DNA from: Hemileia vastatrix
Taxonomy: Eukaryota > Basidiomycota > Pucciniomycetes > Pucciniales > Zaghouaniaceae
NCBI GenBank assembly: GCA_030280995.1
Contig: JASXTE010000011.1
Span: forward strand, 20,200,103 to 20,264,102
DNA: 64,000 nt
Direction: 5' to 3'
Both the position numbers and the translations under genes were made by a program. The notes beneath the pieces were generated by a model. That model saw only the letters and a program-made list of their open reading frames with translations. It had not been told where the DNA came from and did not search any database. Of the stretch, positions 12,991-25,065 are shown one piece after another (position 1 is the first letter of the stretch; each line of letters opens with the position of its first letter).

Positions 12991-13745
12991 AAAAAACCAA
13001 AAAAAAGGAAAAAAAGAAAAAGAGAGAAAAGTCAGTAAAATAAAAATCAGGATAAGGCACCACTCACCTTAGGTAAGTGTTGGAAGGGGCTTGAAGAGAA
13101 AAATGAGGAACATGTGAAGCCATGAAGAAAGAGAAAAAAACATACCTTGATGAAAGGGAAGAAAAAGATGTAAAGAGGAAGAGAGATGTGGGAATCTGGA
13201 AGGAGAATTGCATGTTAATTAGGATATGTGTTATGAAATGCATTCAGAAATGTGTTTTGAAATGTGTTCTGAAATGGTTGAGTATATAAATTTGAGCAGG
13301 AGTCCAGGATAATGTGGGGTTGGGGGCAAAGGGGTCTGATGTACAGTGGGTTGTGGGAATGTGTGTATTGGTGGGCTGAATTGTGGTTGGGGTTATGATG
13401 CAAGAATAGGAAGTACTTGATGAAGTATTTGACCATATATTTGGAATTTCTAACCGCAATTCTGCCATTTATGATGGCATCTTGGAATGCCATTTTGAGA
13501 CTGATTTCTTCCAGGTGTATATGGTAATGTTTGACACCCCCTAATGAGATACTGGTGTGGGGAATAACTCTACACAATATGAATTGAAAACATAGTGAAT
13601 AACTCTACCTGATATCATTATGATTCAGGGAATGAATCTACCCAGCTTTGAAGATAATTAAATATGGGATGAATGCAAAGTATCTCAGGCTGGCAATGAT
13701 AAGATGAGCAAAAAGGATTTTATTTCATAGTTAGAAATGTTTAAT

Positions 13746-13862
13746 GAATATAGATATATATAGATATAGATATATATATATATGTATATATAGATATATA
13801 GATATAGATATATATAGATATATATGTATATATATATATAGATATATATACATATATAGATG
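13746..13862. repeat. TA-rich microsatellite (TATAGATA-type)
   Basis: Alternating TATATAGATATA and TATATGTATA runs for about 115 bp. It opens spurious Tyr-Ile repeat frames on the minus strand, which are not genes. Confidence 0.9.
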
Positions 13863-14051
13863 AGAAAAAAATAAGTGATGTTACCTTGAAATAATAAGAT
13901 GAGAAACAAGGATAGTGATTATAATGGAGAATCACGATCCTTATATGCTATTTCATTATCACCAGGTTGAGTAAAATATACAAACTCAAGTAAAATATTT
14001 GTGTTTATATGTTTGTATGTGTATTTATAATGTCTTTATCTAATTTCATAT

Positions 14052-14279
14052 GTATTAACACCACAAAAAACTGCTGGCACCTGTTAGCAGGTGCCAATCC
14101 TTTAATTCATCTTTGATTCAAGAGTAACTTAGAATTGATGCTGCGCAAGCTAGCTTTCTAATTGTTCAGTGTGAAGTCTTTCCAGAAAATTTTCAGCTAG
14201 GCTGAAACTGAGTTTAATCAAAGATAGGGATTGGCACCTGCTATCATGTGCCCACATTTTTTTTTCTGTTGTAATATTG
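14052..14279. mobile_element. MITE with ~48-bp inverted repeats
   Basis: The left arm (TATTAACACCACAAAAAACT then GGCACCTGTTAGCAGGTGCC) is an inverted copy of the right arm (GGATTGGCACCTGCTATCATG ending TGTTGTAATA). The arms enclose about 130 bp without coding capacity. The left arm contains its own small hairpin, GCACCTG...CAGGTGC. The chromovirus inserted seven bases beyond its right end. Confidence 0.7.
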
Positions 14280-14285
14280 AGTTAC

Positions 14286-15413
14286 TGTCGGTCAGTTGTC
14301 TAGAAGAGATAAGATAAGAGGGAAGAAAAGAGAGGAGGACAAGAAGGAGATAGTAGTTTAGAAATAAAAGAAATAAAAACAATTGAGATTATTTGATTTA
14401 TTTGAGAGAAAGCAACAATGAGTGATTTGAGAGGTGACAACAAAATTGGTTTCATTAATATTAATATTATTTAAGTAAGAGTTTCTGCGCGGCAAACAAT
14501 ATAATTACTATCAGACTTAAGGCAACCTTTAAATTGTTATTTAGAATTTTTAATTAGAATTTAATACTAATAAAAATAATAATAAGCGTAATAAATTTAT
14601 CTTTAAATTGTTGAGTGTGTAATAAGTGATGAGGCTACAGGGGATTATCCAAGGCCCTTTTATAGACAATGGGTCCTCTGAAGCGCCACTATATTTGTAA
14701 ATACAATAATTATAATAGAATAAAACAAGTATATCAAAGAGTAAGTGAAACATAACAATGTAGAGAAAAATATGAAACAAATAATTAAAAACCCCAATTA
14801 AGAATCCAATTTTCCCGCCATTAATTCCCAAATCAGTAAGTAAAAATAGTGAATAACTAAACAAGCCTGGAACATAGTAACTATGAGAAAAAATCATTCA
14901 AAACAGATGGTACAGTCTGATTTAAGGATTTTTAAGTGAAACAAAAAATATTCTGACACAACAAATATGTAATTTATTTCAATTCAGTATTAATTAGTTT
15001 TTCCTGACACAATTATAGGTCAAAAGAAGCGTCATTATTTATTGTTTAATATTATAAGAAATAATATTTAATATATAAATATAATTAATTAATTTAATTA
15101 TATTATAAGTAAATTTTACACTTATAATTATAATATATGTTTTTAATTAATTAAATATAAATTTATAATTATTAAATACACAAAAAATGCGCCATTATTT
15201 GTAGAATATATTATATTATGTTAAATTTAAATGTATAAAAAATTTATATAACCAATAAAATTAATATAACAATTATATGTAATAAAATACTTATATAATT
15301 TTATTATGCAATAAAATATTAATTTATATACATTAAATACAATTCTTACCCCCTCTTTCAGGTCTTATAAGTTACATATCATTTACTGGACTCCTGGAAT
15401 AGCCTGGCTGACA
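14286..15413 (-). repeat. 3' LTR of the chromovirus
   Basis: A 1,128-bp copy, nearly identical to 22298-23425. It starts TGTCGGTCAG and ends GGCTGACA on the plus strand, so its ends also form a short inverted repeat. A 115-codon frame inside both LTRs is hydrophobic and AT-driven and is not regarded as a gene. Confidence 0.95.
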
Positions 15414-15425
15414 CTCCCTCACTCT
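15414..15425 (-). other. Polypurine tract of the chromovirus
   Basis: On the minus strand AGAGTGAGGGAG lies directly before the 3' LTR, the expected place for plus-strand priming in reverse transcription. Confidence 0.75.
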
Positions 15426-15446
15426 AAAAAAACAATAAAAAAAATG

Positions 15447-18400
15447 CTAAGATTTTTTCTTTTTGTACTTTTTCAACAGAGTAGGCAGATTTGAAATCTC
15501 CTTGCCAGGTATCCATGCATCATGTTCAGATGATTTGTTCTCATATCTCAATAAATATTCAGTACCTCTTTCAGAAGTGATAATTCTATCATTGAGAATT
15601 TTATCAATTTCTGCTGTTTCTGTGACTTCCTGAGGGTTTTTCTTAGGTCTTCCCCTTCTTTTGGGAAATAAGTCACTGTTGGAAGTATAAGGCTTAATCA
15701 AAGAAATGGGAAAAACAGGATGTTTCCTATCATATGGAGAATACTATACAACTTCTACTGCATTATCACCAACCATTCTTTTAACAACAAATGGTCCTAC
15801 AAAAGGATCTTTTAATTTGTGGTTACCTTGTAAATTGAAATGGACAGTAGAGATCAACACTTCATCACCCTTGTTAAATGTGTATTCTTTATGGGATTTA
15901 TCCCATCTTTTCTTTTCATATTCAAATGCTTTATCAATACAACTCTGAGCATGTTTTCTGCATAGCTGTTGCATTTGAATAAAAGATTTTACACCAGGGT
16001 GTAGTTCCAACTTAGGTAATTTATTATTGAGAATCTGAGCAGGAGTGTTTGGGACATAACCTAACCAAAGCTCAAAAGGCTTTTTCTCAGTGACAGAATG
16101 AACAGTGCTATTATTTGCAAATTCAAGACCAGGCAAAAGAGTGACCCAATCATGAGTAAATCTGTCATTGTCTTTATATTCTAAACCAAAGGCACAATAC
16201 CTTCTAATCATATCTTCCAGAGTTTGAATCATTCTTTCAGCTAGACCATCAGTCTGAGGATGGTGAGCTGTAGACAATTTTAACTCACAGCCACAAATAT
16301 CCATCAAAGAGGTCCAAAACTCAGAAGTGAATTTTGGATCCCTATCAGAGATAATGGCTTTTGGAAAACCAATAATATTAAACATGTAAGACCACCATAA
16401 GAAAGCTAATTCTTTGGTGGATACATCTTTGTGGGTTGGAATAAATTTGCACATTTTTGTGAAGCTATCCACTATTACCCAACAAGAGTTAAAGCTGTCT
16501 TTACCTGCAACAGGAAGACCAGTGACAAAATCCATATTAATGATTTGCCAGGGAGCACTAGGTGCTTCAATATGTTGTAATAGCCCTGCTCTCTTACCTG
16601 TTAACCTTTTAGATTTTTGGCAGGAATCACAAGATTCAACATATAATTATTTGTCTTCAGACATATTAGCCCACCATGCAGTGTTTTTGATTCTAATCAA
16701 TGTTTTTTCAAGATCAAAATGACCAGCTAATATGTCATCATGACAAAGTTTGAGGATAGTTTCTTTCATTGAAGGAGGAATAACAATTACATTGGTAAGC
16801 TTCCTTCTATAATATCTATAACCATCTTCAATAGAGAACTTTCCTTTATTAAAAGCATTTTGGTACTTTGCAGGAAGAGTTTTTATTAATGCTTGAATTG
16901 AAGCATTCTTAGGATCATTTAAGATAGTAACCAATTTATTTAAATCAGAATCTTTATCATATGAATCCAGTATTAATTGTAATAACTCCTCTTCCATATC
17001 AACTATAAATATACCATGGATATGAACAGTATCATCTTCAGGTACATAAGCAGGATTTGAGTCATTATTTGGCAGAGGCAATCTGGAGAGCATATCAACA
17101 TTAGAGTGAACATTTCCAGCTCTATGGATAATTGTCATCCTTCCTCTGTATTCTTGAACAGCAAGTTGCCACCTGAACATATGTCTTTTAGGTGTCTTTA
17201 GGTTTAAGAGGGACTTCACAGCACTAAAGTCAGTTACCAACTCAAATTTTTGGTCATCCAGATAGTAATGAAGTTTCTCAAGAGCCCAAACAACTGCTAA
17301 GCACTCCAATTGAGTGGCACCATATTTCAATTCACTATTTCTTAAGGTTCTTGAAATATAACAAATTACAACCTCTGAGGATTTATCATTAATAATTTGC
17401 TTTTGGTGAAGGGCAGCACCCAGACCAATAAAGCTAGCATCTGTATAAAGGACAAATGGCTTGTTAAAATATGGAAGAGCCAATATAGGGGCTGTCATTA
17501 AGAAACTTTTTAATGTATCAAAAGCTTTTTGACAGTCATTATTCCAGAGAAAAGCAACATCTTTTCTGATCAGTTTTGTAAGAGGCAAGGCTATGACCTG
17601 ATAATTTTTAATATATAGTCTATAATAGCCACACATACCCAAAAAACTTTGGATTCCTCTTACAGAAGTTGGTGCTTTCACATTTTGAATGGCAGCAACT
17701 TTATTATGGTCTACACAAATTTGTAAGCCTGACACAACATGGCCAAGGACTTTCAAAGATTGAAAACCAAATTTACACTTTTTTAAAGATAAGGTCATAT
17801 TGATTTCATCCATTTTTTGGAAAACTCTATTCAAGTGAATCATATTTTCATCAAAAGTTTTAGAAAAAACAATAATATCATCAATATAAACCATGAGCCA
17901 ACCTTCAATAATTTCTTGATGGAAAGTGTTATCCATGACTTTCTGGAAAACTGAAGGAGCATTTTTAGGGCCAAATGGCATCCTAACATACTTATATATT
18001 CCCATATGAGTAGCAATAAGCAAAAAATTTTGAGAATTTTTCTCAACTGGAACTTGATGATAACCTTTATTACCATCCAGACAACTAATAAATTTTGCAC
18101 CTTGCAAGGTAGCATGTATTGAATTAATTCTTGGTAAAGGATAAATATCATCAACAGTATAAGTATTTAAAGATCTGTAATCTCCACATAATCTAGCTTT
18201 ATCTTTTTCATAAGAAATCAAGACTGGGGAGATGACACAATATTTGGGGGTGACATCCACTTTCTCAATGATATTCATTTTCAATAATGTTTCAATATTA
18301 TCTTCAATATCTTTTCTTTTTGATGGAGAAGCAGGATATGGTTTTTTCTTAAGGGTAGGAGGAATATCACTCAAATTACAGGATAAGGTAATTTTCATCT

Positions 18401-18943
18401 CTTCCTGAACAATTCCCAAGACATGAGAACCATGAGCAAAAGCCATAGGGAAAGAGGTAATAGAGGCAACAATAGAATCCTTTTGTTCACTAGTCAACTG
18501 ATCACCAAAAGAAGCGGTATTTATTTCATGTAATAAATCATCCATTTCAGTTGTTGTTCTACCTTTACACTGGATCAGTGAGTTACAAGATTTCAACAAA
18601 TGCCCAGAAGTTCTAGGAGAGTAAATTTTGAATTTCCTTTTCCCATTCATTCCTAAGGTAAAGCAATTATTTGCTGGGTCCAGTTTCACACCAAACATGG
18701 TTAAAATATCATTTCCCATAATAAACCAATTGCTCAAATTATCATTTTTCATGACAACAAACTCACAAATAGCTCTGACAAAACCACCATTATATTTGAA
18801 GAATACAGAGGTTTTGTATTTGCCAATAGGAAATAAGGTAGAACCATACCCTCTCCATTTTTCAGAAGTTACAGGTAATAATTTACTCAAATATTCCTTA
18901 TCCACTGAAGCCAAAGCTTTTTCAGATACTACACTCCTCCAGC
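15447..18943 (-). pseudogene. Chromovirus pol: protease end, RT, RNase H, integrase, chromodomain
   Basis: The frame enters from gag through a frameshift just after the protease SGAG motif. In order it has the protease C-terminal half; RT with CGDYRSLN, MPFGPKNAPSVFQ and YIDD (17888-17877); RNase H with YTDAS, LECLAVVWALEK and DMLSRLPL; an integrase HHCC zinc-finger region; the integrase DDE core with NMDFVTGLP, SDRDPKF and GLAERMIQTLED; and a C-terminal chromodomain at 15590-15470 (EIDKILNDR..., DAWIPGKEISN). Two in-frame nonsense codons interrupt it: TAA at 16649-16647 inside the zinc finger (DK*LYVESCDSC) and TAG at 15746-15744 (EVV*YSPYDRK). The chromodomain places the element among chromoviruses, whose tail is thought to steer integration to modified chromatin. 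No functional polyprotein can be made. Confidence 0.93.
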
Positions 18944-20345
18944 ACCAGAATAAAGAACTACATCAACATTTTTACCATTAATGATAACAGGTGCCTTCAA
19001 AGGGGATATAGGAATAGAATTGTTAGTAATATCTTTAATTATCTCCGCATTTTCTACTGAAGATAAATCCAATACACAATCTTCAGATATATTATTTAAA
19101 TAATGGAAATCATGTTCCAACATTAAAACATCTTTAACAGATTCATTGTCACAGGAGATATTACTTTCACAGTCACTGGAAGAATTATTGACATCAAGTT
19201 CAACTTCATCAGTGTCTTCATTTTGTTCAACAAGATGAATTTTCTTGTCACAAACATGACCCTTCTGCCACGGTTTGTTACACTTATAACAAGTATTTGT
19301 TGCATATTTTTTAGGTGCAACTGGGGCAGAGGGTTTACCAGATTTTTCTGGGAGCTTTGTAGAAGGTTTATTCTGATCATTATAAGATTTACCAAGGTAA
19401 TTCTTTGGTTCATATCTATGGTTGAGCAGTACCTCATTACAGATATTAATGAAAGAAGAATTTTCCCTTACATGTTCAGTTCCAGCCACAATCAAATCCC
19501 TAAGAGAATTTGGTAATTTATACAAGATTTTATCTCTCCAAATATCATAATCCATCTTTGGATCAATTGCTCTAAGGATTTTAGTTATTTTCATCAGAAA
19601 AACAATGGGCTTTTCAACAGAGGAGGATACATATCTAGTATTCTCATACAGTCTCTGTTGAGCTAACCTGAATTTTGAACCACCAAACTGATTCTCAATC
19701 AAGGATTTCCAATCATTCCATGTATAATGATTGTTATCTAAAAGAACAGATTCATACCACATCAAGGCTACATTGGAAAATAAAGAAATTAGCTTAGAAA
19801 CAATTTCCTTGTCAGGTAGTTTATAAGATCTCTTTAAATTATCAATTCTTTGGATAAAGTGTTGCCAATCAGAGGAAGAATCACCATCAAAGGTAGGATA
19901 TTGGTCTAACTTAGGCCAATTTTTCTGACTACTGGGATGGTCCACTTTTTGGTTTGAATTATTCATTATTAATAATTCCTGAAGTTTAGCCAGGTGTTCA
20001 GAAATTTCATTATTTACAGAAACAGCTGGTGCATGACCATCACAAGATTTTTTGCTAGTAGCAAAAGTTCTTACAGACTCATTGTCAGTTTGTTTAATGG
20101 TTGAAATATGAGGAAGAAAGGATGAACTTTGCTCAGGTTTTTTCCCTTTATTTTTATGCAGCTTATTGACAGCAATCTCATTTAATTCATTATTGATGGT
20201 TAAGGTTGAGAACTTTTCCTGCAGGTCAGACACATAGTTTCTTATTCTTGGAATTTCAGACATCTGGTCATTTACTTTTGCAAGAGATAGAACATTTCTG
20301 TCCTCAGAAACTGAGTGTTTGGTACTTAGTGCATGGAAATCATTT
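18929..20345 (-). pseudogene. Chromovirus gag, C-terminal half with zinc knuckle, and protease start
   Basis: The frame contains a retrotransposon gag core (PTFDGDSSSDWQHFIQRI; LIENQFG) and a zinc knuckle, CYKCNKPWQKGHVC, near 19290-19249. It ends in the N-terminal half of the aspartic protease, IINGKNVDVVLYSGAG. Chromovirus proteases normally have Asp-Ser/Thr-Gly-Ala; here the catalytic Asp position reads Tyr. The frame hits TAG at 18931-18929, and the rest of the protease continues in another frame. At the upstream end the frame joins the first gag part after a one-base slip in an A run near 20345. Confidence 0.9.
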
Positions 20346-21612
20346 TAAGCTTTTTAAACTCATTTTGCAGAGATTTTATTTCATTTTTGAATGAATAATT
20401 TTCTTCAATAAGGGGTTTCAATTCACTCAAGGTCTTATGTAGATTGATATTTCTATCTGAGATAGCTCTATGGTCACTTCTTATTTGTTTTTGTTCACTA
20501 AGAACAATATTCAAGGTTTCTTTGATTTTTAAATAAGCTGTATCTTGTACAGAAGAACTCACTTTAAATTGCAAGTGTAAATTATTTAATCTATCATTTT
20601 CATGGATTAACACATCTCTCACATGTTTGTCTTTCACAACATTAAAATCAAGGGTATCTTTCAATATTTCCTCAGAAGTTTTTTCAATTAAGGTATAGAT
20701 TTCAGGGGGAACAGAATCATTTTTAATTGCAAGAGAAGGATTAATTAAAGAATTAGAAGTTAAATGTAAAGGTTCATCAAATGACAATTTGCTAATTACA
20801 TCAATAGGGCTACTAGTTACAGGAAGCTGTCTTTTAACAGGTTTAACTGTTCTTTCACCATGTTCAATAATATTACCTGCAGAAGAAGATTTATTAGAAA
20901 ACATACCCAAGTGACTATCAACCAAATTACTTACCATGGCAGAGGAGGAAACTTCCCCTGAGACTGGGTTTGGGATTGTGCTTGGGCCTTCTTTCTCCTG
21001 CCTTGTTGGTAGGGATGAGGAGGTGGATGGAAATTGGGTGTTCTGGATGGGCCAGGCTGATGATGAGGAGGGTGTTGCACATTCTGTTGGTAGTGACTCA
21101 TTAGATAATCCAATTTCCATTGCTCTACTTCCATAGTATTTGGATTTTGGATGGTTGAGCTGGGTGGCTGTGAAGGTTGAGCCTGAAACTGAGGCTGATT
21201 GGGAGGCAACTGAGGAGGGGCCTGGGCCTGAATCTGGTTCCTGAGTTCTTGAACCTGATCCCACAAGGTGTCTACTTTTGATTTGTACGTCATATTTTCT
21301 GTCTTCAACTCTTTTATATGACTGGACAGGTTGCTGATTTGTTGTGGCAGAGGAAGCTTTTTTATTTTGAATCCTTTTGGAAGACCTTCTTGAGGCACTA
21401 GAGGCTTTACTTCCTTCTGTGGTGCTGGGGGAAGGGGGTTTGGTTTGTTTACATTTCTTGTCATTTCCACATCCTGAAGTATGTGAATTCTTTGTGTTAG
21501 CATAAGATTTTTTATGTCCAACTTTAGAAGAACTCACAGTATCAGCATCATAGTCAATTTCAATTTAATCCACTTGCATGTTATCCATTTTTTCAGCCAA
21601 ATTGTTGGACAT
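20326..21612 (-). pseudogene. Chromovirus gag, N-terminal part
   Basis: The likely start is ATG at 21612 (MSNNLAEKMDNMQVD), followed by an in-frame TAA at 21567-21565. The frame then stays open for 403 codons to 20326. The first half is Ser/Thr/Lys/Pro-rich. The last ~120 residues look like coiled coil (LSEQKQIRSDHRAISDR, SFKNEIKSLQNEFKKLK). The stop at 20326 arises from an A-run frameshift, after which the neighbouring frame continues smoothly. A second frame stays open from 21521 to 20931 and also looks protein-like, so the true ancestral frame in that interval is uncertain. Confidence 0.75.
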
Positions 21613-22297
21613 AATAGTGGGAAGATTTAATTTACTTCTTTTTTTTTAAAAAAAAAAATAAAAGTTAGTTAATAATTGCTCCAAATAAAAAAAAATTTTA
21701 TTAATTAAATTATATAAAAAAAATTTTCAATATAAAGTAATAATTATAAAAAAAATTAATTTTTAAAAAATGGATTGCAAGGTTAAATTGGGAATAAACA
21801 ATCAAGTTAATTCAACCAATTAATTACCAATATTAAATATGGCAATATATTTGGGACTAAGCACAAAGTACTTTTAAGTCAACCAAAATTAACAATAATT
21901 AATAATAATAAAAAATTAAATTAATAATTCAATTTGTATTAATAAAAATGTCAATTCTTCTAGGACTAAGAGGATTTAACACTCTATAATGGTCAACTAG
22001 GAAAAAAAAATTTTTAATAATTGAACACTTACACTCAGTGAATCAGAAATTAAGCCACAATCACTGTTATTGCAGTAAAAATATAGTAATATGAGTGAGA
22101 GGTGCAAAGGTGAACTTACTATAGTGATCAAAAAATCACTTCAAAATAATATATGAATTAATATAATATAAACCTAAGAAATCGAACCCAAGTTCGAAAC
22201 ACAGTCGCAGCAAAAGTTTTGTTTTTGCTAGGTGGTCCGTGCGTTTGTCGTTTGTCGCCAGGCTCGATCGTTGTCGTCGTTTGGAAAGGCCCTCAGT

Positions 22298-23425
22298 TGT
22301 CGGTCAGTCGTCTAGAAGAGATAAGATAAGAGGGAAGAAAAGAGAGGAGGACAAGAAGGAGATAGTAGTTTAGAAATAAAAGAAATAAAAACAATTGAGA
22401 TTATTTGATTTATTTGAGAGAAAGCAACAATGAGTGATTTGAGAGGTGACAACAAAATTGGTTTCATTAATATTAATATTATTTAAGTAAGAGTTTCTGC
22501 GCGGCAAACAATATAATTACTATCAGACTTAAGGCAACCTTTAAATTGTTATTTAGAATTTTTAATTAGAATTTAATACTAATAAAAATAATAATAAGCG
22601 TAATAAATTTATCTTTAAATTGTTGAGTGTGTAATAAGTGATGAGGCTACAGGGGATTATCCAAGGCCCTTTTATAGGCAATGGGTCCTCTGAAGCGCCA
22701 CTATATTTGTAAATACAATAATTATAATAGAATAAAACAAGTATATCAAAGAGTAAGTGAAACATAACAATGTAGAGAAAAATATGAAACAAATAATTAA
22801 AAACCCCAATTAAGAATCCAATTTTCCCGCCATTAATTCCCAAATCAGTAAGTAAAAATAGTGAATAACTAAACAAGCCTGGAACATAGGAACTATGAGA
22901 AAAAATCATTCAAAACAGATGGTACAGTCTGATTTAAGGATTTTTAAGTGAAACAAAAAATATTCTGACACAACAAATATGTAATTTATTTCAATTCAGT
23001 ATTAATTAGTTTTTCCTGACACAATTATAGGTCAAAAGAAGCGTCATTATTTATTGTTTAATATTATAAGAAATGATATTTAATATATAAATATAATTAA
23101 TTAATTTAATTATATTATAAGTAAATTTTACACTTATAATTATAATATATGTTTTTAATTAATTAAATATAAATTTATAATTATTAAATACATAAAAAAT
23201 GCGCCATTATTTGTAGAATATATTATATTATGTTAAATTTAAATGTATAAAAAATTTATATAACCAATAAAATTAATATAACAATTATATGTAATAAAAT
23301 ACTTATATAATTTTATTATGCAATGAAATATTAATTTATATACATTAAATACAATTCTTACCCCCTCTTTCAGGTCTTATAAGTTACATATCATTTACTG
23401 GACTCCTGGAATAGCCTGGCTGACA
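22298..23425 (-). repeat. 5' LTR of the chromovirus
   Basis: A 1,128-bp direct copy of 14286-15413, followed by the GTTAC duplication. It should hold the promoter for the minus-strand transcript, but no single TATA box stands out in this A/T-rich sequence. Confidence 0.95.
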
Positions 23426-23430
23426 GTTAC

Positions 23431-24757
23431 TGACATATTATTATGATGTGATGAAACACAAATGATAGAGTATTTATGTTTATGAAAGTGTACAAATAAC
23501 TTCAATTTGTGAGATTACTGAAAAGGGAAAGCTAAAAAGTGACATAGAAATGATATTTATTTCATATTTAGGTAGAAAAGAAGTGCTAATGATTTTAGAT
23601 GAATAATAATAATAATAATTGAGAGAAAGAATTAAAAATATAATAATTGAGAGAAAGAATTAAAAATATAATAATAATGTGAACCAGAAGGGCCAATAAT
23701 TCTGACAATACATACCAAATGAATGATAAAGAGGCAAATGTCATAGATTCCAATTTTTGAACAGGTATTGGTGATAGTGGTGGAAAGAGAAAATGATGAA
23801 AAGTGGGAGAAAAAAAGTAGCCAGAACACCTACCAGGCCACTGTACACGCATTGTTATGCCTTGTGATTGTGGATGTATGTGTAGGAAATGAGATACATA
23901 ATATTAATGACCGAAAAATACCTCCGTACTCCTAGCCTAACACTTAATGAAAGCGGTATCTGAGAGATGAATATATTTGTTGTAACTTGTGTTTAGTTAA
24001 AGATTTTGCATACAGGTGATGAATACTGCAATAAAGTAACAAATGGTACCCCAAATGGATATTTGCTAAAATGGTTGTAGATGCTTTAAATGTTACCAAA
24101 AATATAATTTCTTTTTTCCCTAATCTCTTTCTTTTCCCAATCCTCCCCAGTAACCATCAAGGAAGTTAATTAAATATTAACCATGGTCAGTCGAATCCCC
24201 AAGTCTTCAATTACAAAATTATAATCAACAAACCATCTCATCGGCATCATAGGTGATATGCAATTGTATCTAGGGTCTTCATTTTTAATGCTAGCCTACT
24301 CACAAGACTAATGCTTTACTTTTTGTGGTTGGTTATACTATCTGAAAAACAATTTATTCATGATTTCCATCTATCTTAAGACACTGGTAAGCTTCGTTGT
24401 CTGTTCTATATCACTCTGTTCCAAGTCACATATTTTCTCTATTCTATTCACTTGAAAACAAAGTCCACTTAGATAATAGTGTTTTTCAAAATTGTAAAGA
24501 ATTTTTGATAAATGATTTTTAAAGTTTCCAGCAAGACTTTGGTTCAGTAATGATATATAAACTTTGTCTCTTACTCTTCAAACTTTCTTTTGTTGCTTCA
24601 AATTTTAGATAATATAATTTTTACAATTCTTGTCTCACTTCAAACATATTCTTGTCTCATCATTCCTAGTGTGACAAGGAAATTTTACTACCGCCATTTC
24701 ACATTACAATCAATTTGTTTTCCCATCAGGTTTGATAAATAATTTTGATTTATTTCG
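23431..24757. other. Intergenic, with a Harbinger-MITE-like end near 24000-24096
   Basis: No gene is supported. About 23998-24096 (TTTAGTTAAAGATTTTGCATA ... TGTAGATGCTTTAA) matches the segment at about 45170-45286, which ends in GCGGATGCTCTAA. Both look like right ends of GAGCATC-type MITEs; no left end was found here. Short AATAATAAT runs lie near 23605. Confidence 0.45.
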
Positions 24758-24820
24758 TACACTACAAACATTGTAATGTCGCATCAGGCATGATGCGACA
24801 TCAAAATGTTTGCAGTGGTA
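24758..24820. mobile_element. Short near-perfect palindrome beside the tRNA
   Basis: About 63 bp fold back almost perfectly: TACACTACAAACATT and ATGTCGCATCA on the left pair with TGATGCGACAT and AATGTTTGCAGTGGTA on the right, around a GGCA loop. It ends nine bases before the tRNA gene. It is either a tiny CACTAC-ended MITE or a cruciform-forming element. Confidence 0.75.
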
Positions 24821-24829
24821 TTTCCAACA

Positions 24830-24836
24830 GACACTT

Positions 24837-24867
<31 letters not shown>

Positions 24868-24936
24868 GTATCTAGCCGTGTTAACGGTGTTATCAATTAG
24901 GGTTTCCCTGCGCAGGTTCAAATCCTGCAGGTGTCG
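24830..24936 (+). tRNA. tRNA-Ser (anticodon AGA) with a 25-nt intron
   Basis: GACACTT and AGGTGTC form the acceptor stem. The D arm is GCC-GAGCGGTTAA-GGC. The anticodon stem is ATTGA/TCAAT with loop C-T-AGA-A, the AGA anticodon being at 24863-24865. An intron at 24867-24891 sits in the canonical place after base 37. The long variable arm GGG-TTT-CCC is typical of class II (Ser) tRNAs, and the T arm is GCAGG-TTCAAAT-CCTGC. A T-rich run, TTTTGTTTTTC, follows at once as a Pol III terminator. The gene decodes UCU serine codons. Confidence 0.95.
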
Positions 24937-25065
24937 TTTTGTTTTTCTTGATGTAGAAGTTTATTTTTGAGTGCAGTGATCTTGTCACTCCGTGCACGGA
25001 TTGATACACGGTCCATAGCATCGACAGCACAAGTGCGTTCTTTTGCCTTCAGAAAACCCACCACA

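Larger units (their letters stand above)
9977..13542 (+). mobile_element. Harbinger-like element C, 3.6 kb, AAT target duplication
   Basis: The inverted termini read AGGGGGTGTCAAACATTACC and are near-perfect for about 21 bp. AAT is duplicated at 9974-9976 and 13543-13545. Inside are a decayed HARBI1-like transposase (plus strand) and, convergent to it, a Tet-like oxygenase reading frame (minus strand). The first 11 terminal bases and the AAT duplication match elements A (28718-32338) and B (49442-51997), so the three form one family. C is the most diverged of them. The region 11260-12200 between the genes contains two GGCAATACCCTCCCCT blocks also found in A. Confidence 0.85.
14286..23425 (-). 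mobile_element. Ty3/Gypsy chromovirus, 9.1 kb, complete but inactivated
   Basis: Two 1,128-bp direct LTRs (TGTCGG...TGACA) bound the element, and GTTAC is duplicated at 14281-14285 and 23426-23430. The coding strand is minus: LTR, ~690-bp leader, gag, protease, RT, RNase H, integrase, chromodomain, polypurine tract, LTR. I counted about six differences between the LTRs, mostly transitions, so insertion was recent. The reading frame nonetheless carries at least three nonsense codons, two frameshifts and a mutated protease motif. The leader 21613-22297 holds no gene, and I could not identify a convincing primer-binding site next to the right LTR. Confidence 0.95.

Noticed and set aside
13685..13935. 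Two minus-strand frames rich in Tyr-Ile repeats
   Set aside because: They are translations of the TATAGATA microsatellite.
14550..14897. 115-codon frame, repeated at 22562-22909
   Set aside because: It lies inside both LTRs of the chromovirus; the hydrophobic product follows from A/T content and has no family features.
22160..22297. TTGGGTTCGA near the right LTR as a tRNA-like primer site for the chromovirus
   Set aside because: It lies about 100 bp from the LTR edge and I could not match it to a tRNA 3' end, so no primer site is called.
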